Part shown: piece after piece, positions 26,007 through 34,418 of the stretch
Layout: every line of letters begins with the position of its first letter
Numbering within the stretch: the first letter of the stretch is position 1
Assembly (NCBI GenBank): GCA_900318445.1
Contig: ONKO01000009.1
Location: 1 to 64,000 of the forward strand
Reading direction: 5' to 3'
DNA from: an uncultured Bacteroidales bacterium
GTDB lineage: Bacteria; Bacteroidota; Bacteroidia; Bacteroidales; UBA932
Length of the DNA stretch: 64,000 nt
The notes under the pieces: model-generated
Databases searched by the model: none
What the model was told of the DNA's origin: nothing
The model's input: the letters and a program-made list of their open reading frames with translations, nothing else
Program-made: the position numbers and the translations under genes

Positions 26007-28121
26007 ATGGGAAAAAAATCAACCCTTGTAGCTGTAACGGCCCTGGCCCTTCTGCTGTCCGGTATTGCGCTGGCTGTTGTCCGGCTGTACAAGCCGGCAG
26101 GGGAGCATGTGAGCGAAAAACGGGTAGATGCTTCCTGGAATATCCTGGGAGCCATTCCCTCGGATGCCACGGCCGTGCTGGTGTTCGACGGCTCCGCAAA
26201 GGCCGCCTCCATCCTGGCCGATTCCACCGGCTTCCTGGAAGGAATCCTCTCTCCCGGAAATCCTGCCTTTGTAAAGTATCTCAGTGCGCTGGGCCGCCAC
26301 AGAGTGGCCGTATCCCTGCACAACAGCGGCTCGCTGGTGCCCCTTGTGGCCGCCGAGGTCCAGGCAGACTCCACGCTGGAGGTCCTGGCTTCCCGGGCCG
26401 GCCTCAAAGTGCATCAGGCCGGAGAATACCTGTTGGCTTCCCGCAGCGAAACCTTCCTCAATGCCGGCGTCCGCCAGCTGGAGGAAGGCCATTCCATCCT
26501 GGGAACCCGCCGCCTCAAGGAACTCATTCCCCATGTAGATGGCCCGGCGGTTGTCCTCGTTGCCCATTCCCATGCACCCAAACTCCTGCAGATGTATGCC
26601 GGAAAGGCCATGCAGCAGTACGCTACCTTTGTGAAGAACCTCTCGGCCTGGAGCGCCTGGAGCGTTGAGGCGCTTTCCCCCGAGCACCTGGTTCTTGAGG
26701 GCTGTGCCCTTCCCGGGGAAGGTGTTGCCAGCTATTTCGCCGCTTTTGCAGGAACGCCCGCAGGGCAGCCGGAATTCCCGGATGTGCTCCCTTACTATAC
26801 CGCTCGTGCTCTCTCTCTCTCTCTGGCCAGTACAGAAGATTTCCTTGCAGCCCGTCGCAAGCAGGAAGACGGAAACGCCTCGCTGGCTACGTATAACAAG
26901 GCCCTCAAGGCCAAATCTGGCCGGCCGCTCAGCGTGGAGGAATGGTTTGTGAGCCTGCAGCCCCGTGAGGCGGTGTATGCCAGTTTCCGGGACGAGACCG
27001 GCGTGGAACGGGAAGCCGTTCTTGTCCGCAGCGCAAAAGATCTCAAGCTGGGAACGGAAACCGCCAATGCCTACCGTGGAGCTCTCGCTGCCGTCCTGGG
27101 ACCGGATTTCGCCGTCCAGGACAGCGTGTGTGCTTCCGTTACCGGCCGATGGAGCGTTTTTGCAGACCTTCCCACCGTACGCCTTTTCTCCGACAAGGCA
27201 TTCCTGGAGTATTCCCTGAAAAACCGCCTGTCCGACGCGTCGGTCACGCTTCCCGCCGGTTTCGTGGCCTATACCTCCTTCTCCGACGCCCCCGAGGAAG
27301 CCGGCCGGGTGTTCTCTGAGAGCCTGTCGGCCCCGGTCCTTTCCTTTGTGAAAGGGGCGGGCTTTGCTCCCGCCGCCGCCTCGCTCGATCTTTCCGGAGA
27401 CCTTCCCTCCATGCACGTCCAGCTGGATACCCGTGCCCTCAAGGGCTCCAAGGTCCAGGTGCTGGAGAGAGATACCGTAGTGGTGGTGCCCGGAGGCCTT
27501 TTCCCCGTTACCAACTTTGCTACGGGAAAAACCAATTATCTGTACCAGAACGCGCACGGAGCCATTTGCCTCCGCGATGAGAATAACAAGGACGTATGGG
27601 GCGTCCCGTTCCGCGAAACCATCTCCGGACGCGTCCAGACCATCGACTTCTACAACAACAAGAAGCTGCAGTGGCTGTTCTGCGCCGGTGACAAGATGTA
27701 CCTGATGGACCGTCTGGGCCGATGGGTGAACGGCTTCCCCGTAACGCTCCCGAAACCCGTGCTGCTGGGTCCCGACGTGTATGATTTCACCGGAGCCGGC
27801 GGCTATACCGTCCTTATCCTGCACAAGGACAACACGCTGGAGCGCTACAACCTGCACGGTGAGAAAGTGGCCGGGTTCAAGGGAATCCGGGCTCCCGAGA
27901 CCGTGAAAAACCTCCCCGAGCTCCTGGAGGTGAAGGGCAAGCGCTACTGGGTGGTGCGTACTTCCATCCAGACCCTCATCTATCCGTTCGAGGGAGGGGA
28001 GCCTCTCCTGAAGGCCGAGGGCGGCAAGATGCTCAAGCCCGACGCCCTTCTCACTCCCACCTCCAAGGGCATCAGCGCCGAGTGCTATGACGGCAAAACC
28101 CGTGAAATCAAACTGAACTAA
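26007..28121 (+). CDS. Large membrane-anchored protein of unknown function
   Basis: A 704-residue protein with one N-terminal hydrophobic segment (about 6-26, LVAVTALALLLSGIALAVV), which acts as an uncleaved anchor or signal; the rest should be periplasmic. The first ~480 residues are a mixed-fold region like the DUF3352-type proteins of Bacteroidota (IPSDATAVLVFDG). The last ~220 contain repeated short beta units (YLYQNAHGAICLRDENNKDV, then DKMYLMDRLGRWVNGF and NTLERYNLHGEKVAGF) that suggest a beta-propeller. An (CT)8 tract lies inside the gene at 26809-26824. I chose ATG 26007; the upstream TTG is in the promoter box. A fatty acyl-CoA synthetase gene follows after 15 bp. Confidence 0.6.
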   Translation: MGKKSTLVAVTALALLLSGIALAVVRLYKPAGEHVSEKRVDASWNILGAIPSDATAVLVFDGSAKAASILADSTGFLEGILSPGNPAFVKYLSALGRHRVAVSLHNSGSLVPLVAAEVQADSTLEVLASRAGLKVHQAGEYLLASRSETFLNAGVRQLEEGHSILGTRRLKELIPHVDGPAVVLVAHSHAPKLLQMYAGKAMQQYATFVKNLSAWSAWSVEALSPEHLVLEGCALPGEGVASYFAAFAGTPAGQPEFPDVLPYYTARALSLSLASTEDFLAARRKQEDGNASLATYNKALKAKSGRPLSVEEWFVSLQPREAVYASFRDETGVEREAVLVRSAKDLKLGTETANAYRGALAAVLGPDFAVQDSVCASVTGRWSVFADLPTVRLFSDKAFLEYSLKNRLSDASVTLPAGFVAYTSFSDAPEEAGRVFSESLSAPVLSFVKGAGFAPAAASLDLSGDLPSMHVQLDTRALKGSKVQVLERDTVVVVPGGLFPVTNFATGKTNYLYQNAHGAICLRDENNKDVWGVPFRETISGRVQTIDFYNNKKLQWLFCAGDKMYLMDRLGRWVNGFPVTLPKPVLLGPDVYDFTGAGGYTVLILHKDNTLERYNLHGEKVAGFKGIRAPETVKNLPELLEVKGKRYWVVRTSIQTLIYPFEGGEPLLKAEGGKMLKPDALLTPTSKGISAECYDGKTREIKLN

Positions 28122-28136
28122 ACCTTACCTGAGAAT

Positions 28137-29792
28137 ATGGAATTCAAATCTGTAAATAAGATGCTCCAGGAGAGCATGGTCCGTAACTGGGACCGCCCTG
28201 CCCTTACTAACTACCAGGGCATGACGCTGGCCTACCGTGACGTTGCCCGCCGCATCGCCAAGCTGCACATTGCCTTTGAGCAGTGCGGCCTTCAGAAGGG
28301 AGACAAGGTGGCCATCTGCTCCCGCAACCAGGCCAACTGGGGCGTGAGCTTCCTGGCCGCCATCACCTACGGCGCCGTAGCCGTTCCCATCCTGCACGAG
28401 TTCAAACCCGGCAATATCCACTATCTGGTGAACCATTCCGAGGCCCGCGTCCTGTTCGTGGACGAGGTTATCTGGGAAGGCCTTTCCCCCGAAGAAATGC
28501 CGGACCTTTCCGTGGTGGTCCAGATCAATACGTTCAAGTTCCTGCACGCCGCCAGTGAGGAACTGGCCCAGGTGCGCGAACACCTGAACGAGGAATTCGG
28601 CAAACGCTATCCCAACAACTTCGAGCCCCAAGATCTCAACTATTATGAGGATACCGCCGAGGAACTGGCCATCATCAACTACACCTCCGGTACTTCCGGC
28701 TTCTCCAAGGGCGTCATGCTCCCTTACCGGTCCCTGTTCTCCAACATCGAGTTTGCCGCCAAGGATGCCTGCCCCATGCTCAAAGCCGGCATGAACGTGG
28801 TTTCCATGCTGCCGTCGGCCCACATGTACGGCATGATGTTCGAGTTCCTCTTCGAGATGACCATCGGCATGCACGTGCACTTCCTCTCGCGCGTCCCCAG
28901 CCCCAAGATCATCATGCAGGCCTTCAGCGAGATTCATCCGGACATCATCATCGCCGTTCCGCTGGTGATGGAGAAAGTGTACAAGAGCAAACTCAAGCCC
29001 CTCCTCGATAAAACCCATATCTACCGTCGCATTCCCATCCTGGGTCCCACCATCGAAAAACGCTTCTGCACGGAGCTCACCAACGCCTTCGGCGGCAAGT
29101 TCGAGGAAGTGATCCTGGGCGGTGCCGCGTTCAACCCGGAAGTGGAGAAGTTTCTCAACAAGATTGGCTTCCACTATACGGTTGGCTACGGCATGACCGA
29201 GTGCGGCCCCATCATCGGCTATGCCCACTGGAACAAGGTGAAAGTGGGATCGGCCGGCCGCGCCGCCATGAACATGGAAATCCGCATTGACTCCGCGGAC
29301 CCCCGCAATGTGCCCGGAGAGGTGCAGGTGAAGGGTCCCAACGTGTGCCTGGGCTATTACAAGAACGAAGAAGCCACCCGGTCTTCTTTCACCGAGGACG
29401 GCTGGTTCCGCACCGGTGACATGGGCGTCCTCGACGAGGACGGGTACCTGTTCCTGCGCGGCCGCTCCAAGTGCATGGTGCTGGGCCCCTCCGGCCAGAA
29501 CATCTACCCCGAGGAAGTGGAAGCTACCATCAACAATTTCAACTACGTGGTAGATTCCCTCGTTATCGAGGATGACGGCGGCCTCACCGCCCTCATCTAC
29601 CCCGACTGGCACCAGGGAGAGCTGGACGGCTTCACCCGCGAGGACTTCAAAAGGCGCATCACGGGCATGCTGCCCGCCATCAATGACGAACTTCCCAAGT
29701 ACGCCCAGGTGAAGAAGATCGAGCTCATGCCCGAGGACTTCGAGCGCACTCCCAAGAAGAGCATCAAACGTTATCTGTATCAGAGAAACTAA
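28137..29792 (+). CDS. Long-chain fatty acid-CoA ligase-like AMP-binding protein
   Basis: A 551-residue ANL-family enzyme with phosphate loop NYTSGTSGFSKGVML (about 181-195), adenine motif VGYGMTECGPIIGYAH, the DGWFRTGDMGVLDEDGYLFL hinge block, and a C-terminal RTPKKSIKRYLY catalytic lysine region. These fit acyl-CoA synthetases that activate fatty acids for lipid use. The usual family length is 550-650, so it is complete. It ends 1 bp into the dCMP deaminase start (TAATG). With the upstream acyltransferase it suggests a lipid-related neighbourhood. Confidence 0.88.
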   Translation: MEFKSVNKMLQESMVRNWDRPALTNYQGMTLAYRDVARRIAKLHIAFEQCGLQKGDKVAICSRNQANWGVSFLAAITYGAVAVPILHEFKPGNIHYLVNHSEARVLFVDEVIWEGLSPEEMPDLSVVVQINTFKFLHAASEELAQVREHLNEEFGKRYPNNFEPQDLNYYEDTAEELAIINYTSGTSGFSKGVMLPYRSLFSNIEFAAKDACPMLKAGMNVVSMLPSAHMYGMMFEFLFEMTIGMHVHFLSRVPSPKIIMQAFSEIHPDIIIAVPLVMEKVYKSKLKPLLDKTHIYRRIPILGPTIEKRFCTELTNAFGGKFEEVILGGAAFNPEVEKFLNKIGFHYTVGYGMTECGPIIGYAHWNKVKVGSAGRAAMNMEIRIDSADPRNVPGEVQVKGPNVCLGYYKNEEATRSSFTEDGWFRTGDMGVLDEDGYLFLRGRSKCMVLGPSGQNIYPEEVEATINNFNYVVDSLVIEDDGGLTALIYPDWHQGELDGFTREDFKRRITGMLPAINDELPKYAQVKKIELMPEDFERTPKKSIKRYLYQRN

Positions 29793-30196
29793 TGGAAAAA
29801 TTCGACCACAGCTACCTGGAAATGGCCGATGTGTGGGCCCGCAACTCCTACTGCAAGCGCAGGAAGGTGGGCGCCCTCCTCGTGAAGGACCGTACCATCA
29901 TCAGCGATGGTTATAACGGAACGCCCTCGGGCTTCGAGAACGTCTGCGAAGACGAGAACGGCGTAACCAAACCCTATGTGCTGCATGCCGAGGCCAACGC
30001 CATTACCAAGGTGGCCAAGAGCGGCAACAGCAGCGAGGGCGCCACGCTCTATGTGACGGCGTCGCCCTGCGCCGAGTGCGCCAAGCTCATCATCCAGGCG
30101 GGCATCAAGCGTGTGGTCTACCGGGACGCCTACCGTCTCACGGACGGAATCGACCTTCTCAGGCGGGCCGGTATCGAAGTTGAACAAATCCAATAG
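29792..30196 (+). CDS. dCMP deaminase family protein
   Basis: A 134-residue cytidine/deoxycytidylate deaminase-fold enzyme that should convert dCMP to dUMP, the precursor of dTMP. Zinc ligands are the histidine of HAEANAI, which also holds the catalytic glutamate, and the two cysteines of SPCAEC. An N-terminal RKVGALLVKDRTIISDGYNG block is typical of ComEB-type dCMP deaminases. It overlaps the upstream ligase by 1 bp, and the S41 protease starts 7 bp downstream, so the three are probably one transcript. Confidence 0.92.
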   Translation: MEKFDHSYLEMADVWARNSYCKRRKVGALLVKDRTIISDGYNGTPSGFENVCEDENGVTKPYVLHAEANAITKVAKSGNSSEGATLYVTASPCAECAKLIIQAGIKRVVYRDAYRLTDGIDLLRRAGIEVEQIQ

Positions 30197-30203
30197 CTGA
30201 ATC

Positions 30204-31799
30204 ATGTCGGGAAAGACAAGACAAATCATTCAGGTAGTACTGGGCGTCGTTATCGGCGCCCTTATTACCTTATCGGTGGTCCGTTACCGGGACGCAAAAC
30301 ACCTCATCAATACCCGTTATGCCGACTGGCGCAAGCTCAACCTTGTGCTGGACATGGTGGAGAAGAATTACGTGGACACCCTCGACCGCGAGGGAATGAC
30401 CGATGCCGCCATCGTGGCGGCGCTCTCCAGGCTGGATCCGCACTCGGTGTATCTGCCGCCCCAGGAGCTGGAGGCTTCGCAGGAAGAACTTGCCGGCAAC
30501 TTTGACGGAATCGGCATCCAGTTCAATGTGCCCAACGACACCGCCATCGTGCTGGAGGTCATCCCCGGCGGCCCCTCGGAGAAAGTGGGCCTCATGCCCG
30601 GAGACCGTCTCCTCAAGGTGGACGACAAAGTAATTGCCGGCGTAAAGTTCCCCCAGGACAGCATGGTGCGCCGCATCAAGGGCCCCTCGGGCACCAAAGT
30701 AACGGTGACGGTAAAGCGCGAAGGGGAAATCATCCCCTTCGAGATCGTGCGCGGGAAAATACCCATGCACAGCGTGGATGCCGCCTTCATGCTGCAGGAT
30801 TCCATCGGCTATCTGCGTCTGAGCAAGTTTTCGCGCACCACCTTCCGGGAGTGCCACGAGGCCGCCCTCAAACTGAAGGAGGAAGGTATGAAGCACCTTA
30901 TCTTTGACGTCCGGGACAATTCCGGCGGCTACATGGACCAGGCGCTCCTGCTTTCCAACGATTTCCTGTCCCAGGGAGACACCATCGTGTATATCGAGGG
31001 CCTGCACCGGGCGAAGGAAGTTTACAAGGCCGATGGCAGGGGAGACCTTCAGGAGATGGGCCTCACCGTCCTTATCAGCGAGAATTCGGCATCGGCCAGC
31101 GAAATCTTCGCCGGCGCCATCCAGGACAATGACCGGGGCAGGGTAGTGGGCCGACGCTCCTTCGGAAAGGGCCTGGTGCAGGAACCGTTCTTCTTCAGCG
31201 ACAATTCCGGCGTCCGTCTTACGGTGGCGCGGTACTACACGCCCAGCGGCCGGTGCATCCAGAAACCCTATGACGGCTCCCGGGACTATGCTTATGATAT
31301 ATATTATAGGTATGCCGATGGAGAGGTGTTCAGCGCCGATAGCGTAAAGCTGGACACCGCCGACGTGCACCATACCCGCAGCGGGCGCCTGGTTTACGGT
31401 GGCGGCGGCATCATGCCTGACGTGTTTGTCCCCATGGACACCACCCGCGCCTCCGACTTCTACATCGCCTGCAACAAGAAGGCTACCCAGATGCGCTTTG
31501 CATCGGCCATCTTTGACAAATATTCCCGCCGCCTGCAGGCCATTGACAACTTCCGCGATATGGATATTTTCCTGAATAATATTAATTTGAAAGTCGAGTT
31601 TTCGCAGTATGCAAAAACCGTGGATAATATCCATTGCACGGAGGCGGAATGGGACGAGAGCGAACCGTACCTTCTGCCGCAGCTTAAAGCATTGATTTCC
31701 AGGTATTCTAGACTGGGAGAAAATGCCTTCTACAAGTACTATCTTCCGGTGGACTATACAGTGGAAAATGCAGTTAAATTGATAAAAAATCCATATTAA
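30204..31799 (+). CDS. S41 family C-terminal processing peptidase
   Basis: A 531-residue periplasmic serine protease. An N-terminal membrane segment (about 8-26) is followed by a PDZ domain (about 85-165, GIGIQFNVPNDTAIVLEVIP) and the S41 catalytic core. The serine-lysine dyad is visible as SASASE at 295-300 and the lysine of FGKGLVQ at 322. Such proteases trim C-termini of envelope proteins; the target is unknown. The C-terminal ~120 residues are a helical tail common in Bacteroidota homologues. It ends the housekeeping unit; the SusC/D locus begins 153 bp later. Confidence 0.92.
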   Translation: MSGKTRQIIQVVLGVVIGALITLSVVRYRDAKHLINTRYADWRKLNLVLDMVEKNYVDTLDREGMTDAAIVAALSRLDPHSVYLPPQELEASQEELAGNFDGIGIQFNVPNDTAIVLEVIPGGPSEKVGLMPGDRLLKVDDKVIAGVKFPQDSMVRRIKGPSGTKVTVTVKREGEIIPFEIVRGKIPMHSVDAAFMLQDSIGYLRLSKFSRTTFRECHEAALKLKEEGMKHLIFDVRDNSGGYMDQALLLSNDFLSQGDTIVYIEGLHRAKEVYKADGRGDLQEMGLTVLISENSASASEIFAGAIQDNDRGRVVGRRSFGKGLVQEPFFFSDNSGVRLTVARYYTPSGRCIQKPYDGSRDYAYDIYYRYADGEVFSADSVKLDTADVHHTRSGRLVYGGGGIMPDVFVPMDTTRASDFYIACNKKATQMRFASAIFDKYSRRLQAIDNFRDMDIFLNNINLKVEFSQYAKTVDNIHCTEAEWDESEPYLLPQLKALISRYSRLGENAFYKYYLPVDYTVENAVKLIKNPY

Positions 31800-31824
31800 T
31801 TATTAGTTTTTAAAAAATAATACT

Positions 31825-31832
31825 TATCTTTA
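31825..31832 (+). promoter_or_regulatory. Probable promoter -7 box of the nine-gene SusC/D locus (TATCTTTA)
   Basis: A one-mismatch version of TAnnTTTG in an A/T-rich stretch. It is the only -7-like box between the S41 protease and the first lipoprotein gene. The leader would be about 115 nt. Confidence 0.55.
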
Positions 31833-31859
31833 CCGCTCAAAGCATGTGCTTTGGGCGGT
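31832..31859 (+). promoter_or_regulatory. Leader hairpin upstream of the SusC/D locus
   Basis: ACCGC-T-CAAAGC (31832-31843) pairs with GCTTTG-G-GCGGT (31848-31859): 12 pairs with one G-U and a 4-nt loop. It lies at the start of the predicted mRNA; no T tract follows, so it is more likely a stability or regulatory stem than a terminator. Confidence 0.6.
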
Positions 31860-31952
31860 TAGTTTATGCGTGTGGGCTTACAGTTTGTAAGAATAGCGCT
31901 ATTCTAACTTAGAAAACGAAAGAGAGAGTAAGTGTATCAAAATAATCCTATT

Positions 31953-34412
31953 ATGAAAATCGAAAAAGTTGCAGTTGCTGCAATGACGGTACTTTGCGCC
32001 GTTTCGCTCGTGACTTCCTGCAAAAAGGTGAAGGAACAGGAGAAACCCGTCAAAGTGGTTGAGACCAATTTCACTGTCGGCCTCAACTCCGTTCAGGCAG
32101 AGTACGCAGAGGTTGTGGTACGCCACACCGGTGCTGCGGATGTTACCTGGTTTGGTTTCGTAACGGAAGACGTTACCGGTCCCGAACAGGATCTTATCAG
32201 CGCCCAGCTGGCCCAGCTGGACAAGAAAGCCCTTCACGTGGGTAATTCCCAGACGGTGGCACTTCCCGGTCTCAAGGAGTACGTGACCTACCGTTATATC
32301 GCCTTCCCCGTCAACGAGGCCGGCGAGACCTTCGGAACGAGCGGCAGCATCACCTTCAACACTTCCCCCAAGTTTGATGTGGCGTTTGCTGCGGAGGCTA
32401 CGGACGTGCAGTGCCACGAGGCTACTTTCTCTGTGAGCCACGAGGGTAACGCCGTTCTCACCTATGCCTGTTTCGTCACCGACGACCTCAAGAGCGAGGT
32501 CAGCGAACTGGCCGCCGCCGACTTCGCTAAGAAGGTAACGGACGGCAAGCTTAACGAGGGCGTGGAGCTCCTTTCCGGCAATAGCCAGACGGTTACTGTG
32601 GATAACCTCAAGGACGAGGCCAGTTTCCGCTTCATTGTATACGGTATCTATGATCACGAGGGAACGGTCCTCTATTATGGAACCCCGGCCGAGTGCGCTT
32701 TCTCGACACCTCTCGATTTCACTACCGTGGCTTTCGATGCTGCCGTGTCCAATGTCAAGAAGAGCTCTGCCGATGTAGCCGTCACCTACAGCGCCGCCAA
32801 GGAAGACCTCACCTGGTATGGCTTCATTACTGATGACATCTCCACCGACGCTGCGTCCCTCATTGCCGCCAAGGTGGCTTCCATCAGCGCCGAGGACTTC
32901 AAGACCGGTGAGCAGAGCGTTTCCGTAACCGGCCTTACCCCCGATACCGATTATCGCTACATTGTTACCGGTATTGATGCCAGTGGCGTATACGGCGTCC
33001 CCGCACAGGTGAAATTCACCACCATGAGCGAGGCATACGATAACACGGTATTCTCTGTGTCCGCCAGTGATATAACCTTCAAGTCGGCCAAACTTACCAT
33101 TACCCATACGGGTCTCGACGACTTCGAGTATGCCGGCTTCCTCACCGAAGACCTTACCAGCGCCGTTTCCGAGATTGCCCTGCCCGCCAATGTGGACGCG
33201 AACCTCCTGAAGGGTAAGGAGAACACCGTCACGGTCGAGAACCTGCAGCCCGGTATCAGCTACCGTTACGTGGTTGTGGGCCGCTATGCCGGCAACGAGT
33301 ACGGTACCCGCGGTGATGTTGTGTTCACTACCAAGGACGACGCCGTGGCTGCCAGCTACGAAGACTTCCTGGGTACCTGGACCATCAAGGAAGGCACTTC
33401 CTACGACCTGGTCATCGAAAAGAAGGTTCAGGGCCAGAGCTACACCATCAAGAATCTCAACAATGCTACCGTTGCCAAGTGGGGCATCAATACTCCTCTT
33501 ATTGTGGAAGGCCGCTTCAACAACGGAAAGCTCACCATCGCCTGCCAGAAGATCAGCGAACTCTACCAGGATCCTGAAGATGATGCGTATTACACAGATA
33601 TGTTCTGCGGCGTCTATGAGTATGAAGGAAGTAATGTCGTTGACGACACCGAAGGCCGGATTATTACCACCTTCGTGATGAAGGAAGACGGCAGCGTCCA
33701 GCTCCGTCCCGGTACCAGTTCGGATGGAGACACCTATGTTATGATGCGCTTCTTCCAGGTGAACGACGAACACGTCTATAGCCAGGATACCTTCGGCACT
33801 CCGCTGCCCAACACGGCTACTCCTCCCGCACCGGCTTCCGAGGCTTATAACAAGTGGCTGGGAGACTGGACCATCGGCGGTGTTCCCATGCACATTGAGA
33901 AGGCTACCGTGAACGCCACTTATAAGATGACCGGTTTCCAGAATGACTTCTACGCCATTGTTGCCTTTGACAGCGCTACCGGAAACATCGTGTTTAACCA
34001 CATGCAGCAGGATTACACCGTCAATTCCCAGGCCGGAGACACATACCAGATGTTTACGACGGGTATCAACAGCCTCAATTATGTGGCAGTCCGCAGCGGA
34101 GACGACACCTCGCTGGCCATCTTCAGCCTGAACAGTGCCGGTACCAGCGGTACCGTAACGGGTGTCACGTACGAGCATGCCACCCAAGGCCAGACCACGG
34201 TTACCGAGATTGGCCTGTATGGTTATAACGCCGCTGCAAGCAAGTGGACCAAGTGGAATGGCTGGAATTACTTCACCCTGCCTTGCAATATTGCCAAGGG
34301 CAGCAGTACCAGCTCCGTTCCCACCGCCTTCAATACCGTGCCCGGTGTTGATGTCCAGCGCATCAGCCGCACCAAGGAAGCGAACGTGTTTTTCAGCAGA
34401 ATTCAAAAGTAA
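31953..34412 (+). CDS. Multidomain surface lipoprotein with four FnIII-like repeats and two WLGxW modules
   Basis: An 819-residue predicted lipoprotein (lipobox VTSC, Cys23). Four repeats of 100-120 residues span about 35-462; each carries a similar core (FGFVTEDV, ACFVTDDL, YGFITDDI, AGFLTEDL), a second strand like YRYIAF or YRYIVTG, and ends in FxT, as in fibronectin type III-like folds. Two C-terminal modules begin with FLGTWTI (near 473) and WLGDWTI (near 635) and have a lipocalin-like strand order; related modules occur in the last gene of the locus. ATG 31953 gives the signal peptide. Likely a surface binding protein; ligand unknown. susC follows after 6 bp. Confidence 0.7.
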   Translation: MKIEKVAVAAMTVLCAVSLVTSCKKVKEQEKPVKVVETNFTVGLNSVQAEYAEVVVRHTGAADVTWFGFVTEDVTGPEQDLISAQLAQLDKKALHVGNSQTVALPGLKEYVTYRYIAFPVNEAGETFGTSGSITFNTSPKFDVAFAAEATDVQCHEATFSVSHEGNAVLTYACFVTDDLKSEVSELAAADFAKKVTDGKLNEGVELLSGNSQTVTVDNLKDEASFRFIVYGIYDHEGTVLYYGTPAECAFSTPLDFTTVAFDAAVSNVKKSSADVAVTYSAAKEDLTWYGFITDDISTDAASLIAAKVASISAEDFKTGEQSVSVTGLTPDTDYRYIVTGIDASGVYGVPAQVKFTTMSEAYDNTVFSVSASDITFKSAKLTITHTGLDDFEYAGFLTEDLTSAVSEIALPANVDANLLKGKENTVTVENLQPGISYRYVVVGRYAGNEYGTRGDVVFTTKDDAVAASYEDFLGTWTIKEGTSYDLVIEKKVQGQSYTIKNLNNATVAKWGINTPLIVEGRFNNGKLTIACQKISELYQDPEDDAYYTDMFCGVYEYEGSNVVDDTEGRIITTFVMKEDGSVQLRPGTSSDGDTYVMMRFFQVNDEHVYSQDTFGTPLPNTATPPAPASEAYNKWLGDWTIGGVPMHIEKATVNATYKMTGFQNDFYAIVAFDSATGNIVFNHMQQDYTVNSQAGDTYQMFTTGINSLNYVAVRSGDDTSLAIFSLNSAGTSGTVTGVTYEHATQGQTTVTEIGLYGYNAAASKWTKWNGWNYFTLPCNIAKGSSTSSVPTAFNTVPGVDVQRISRTKEANVFFSRIQK

Positions 34413-34418
34413 CGATAT

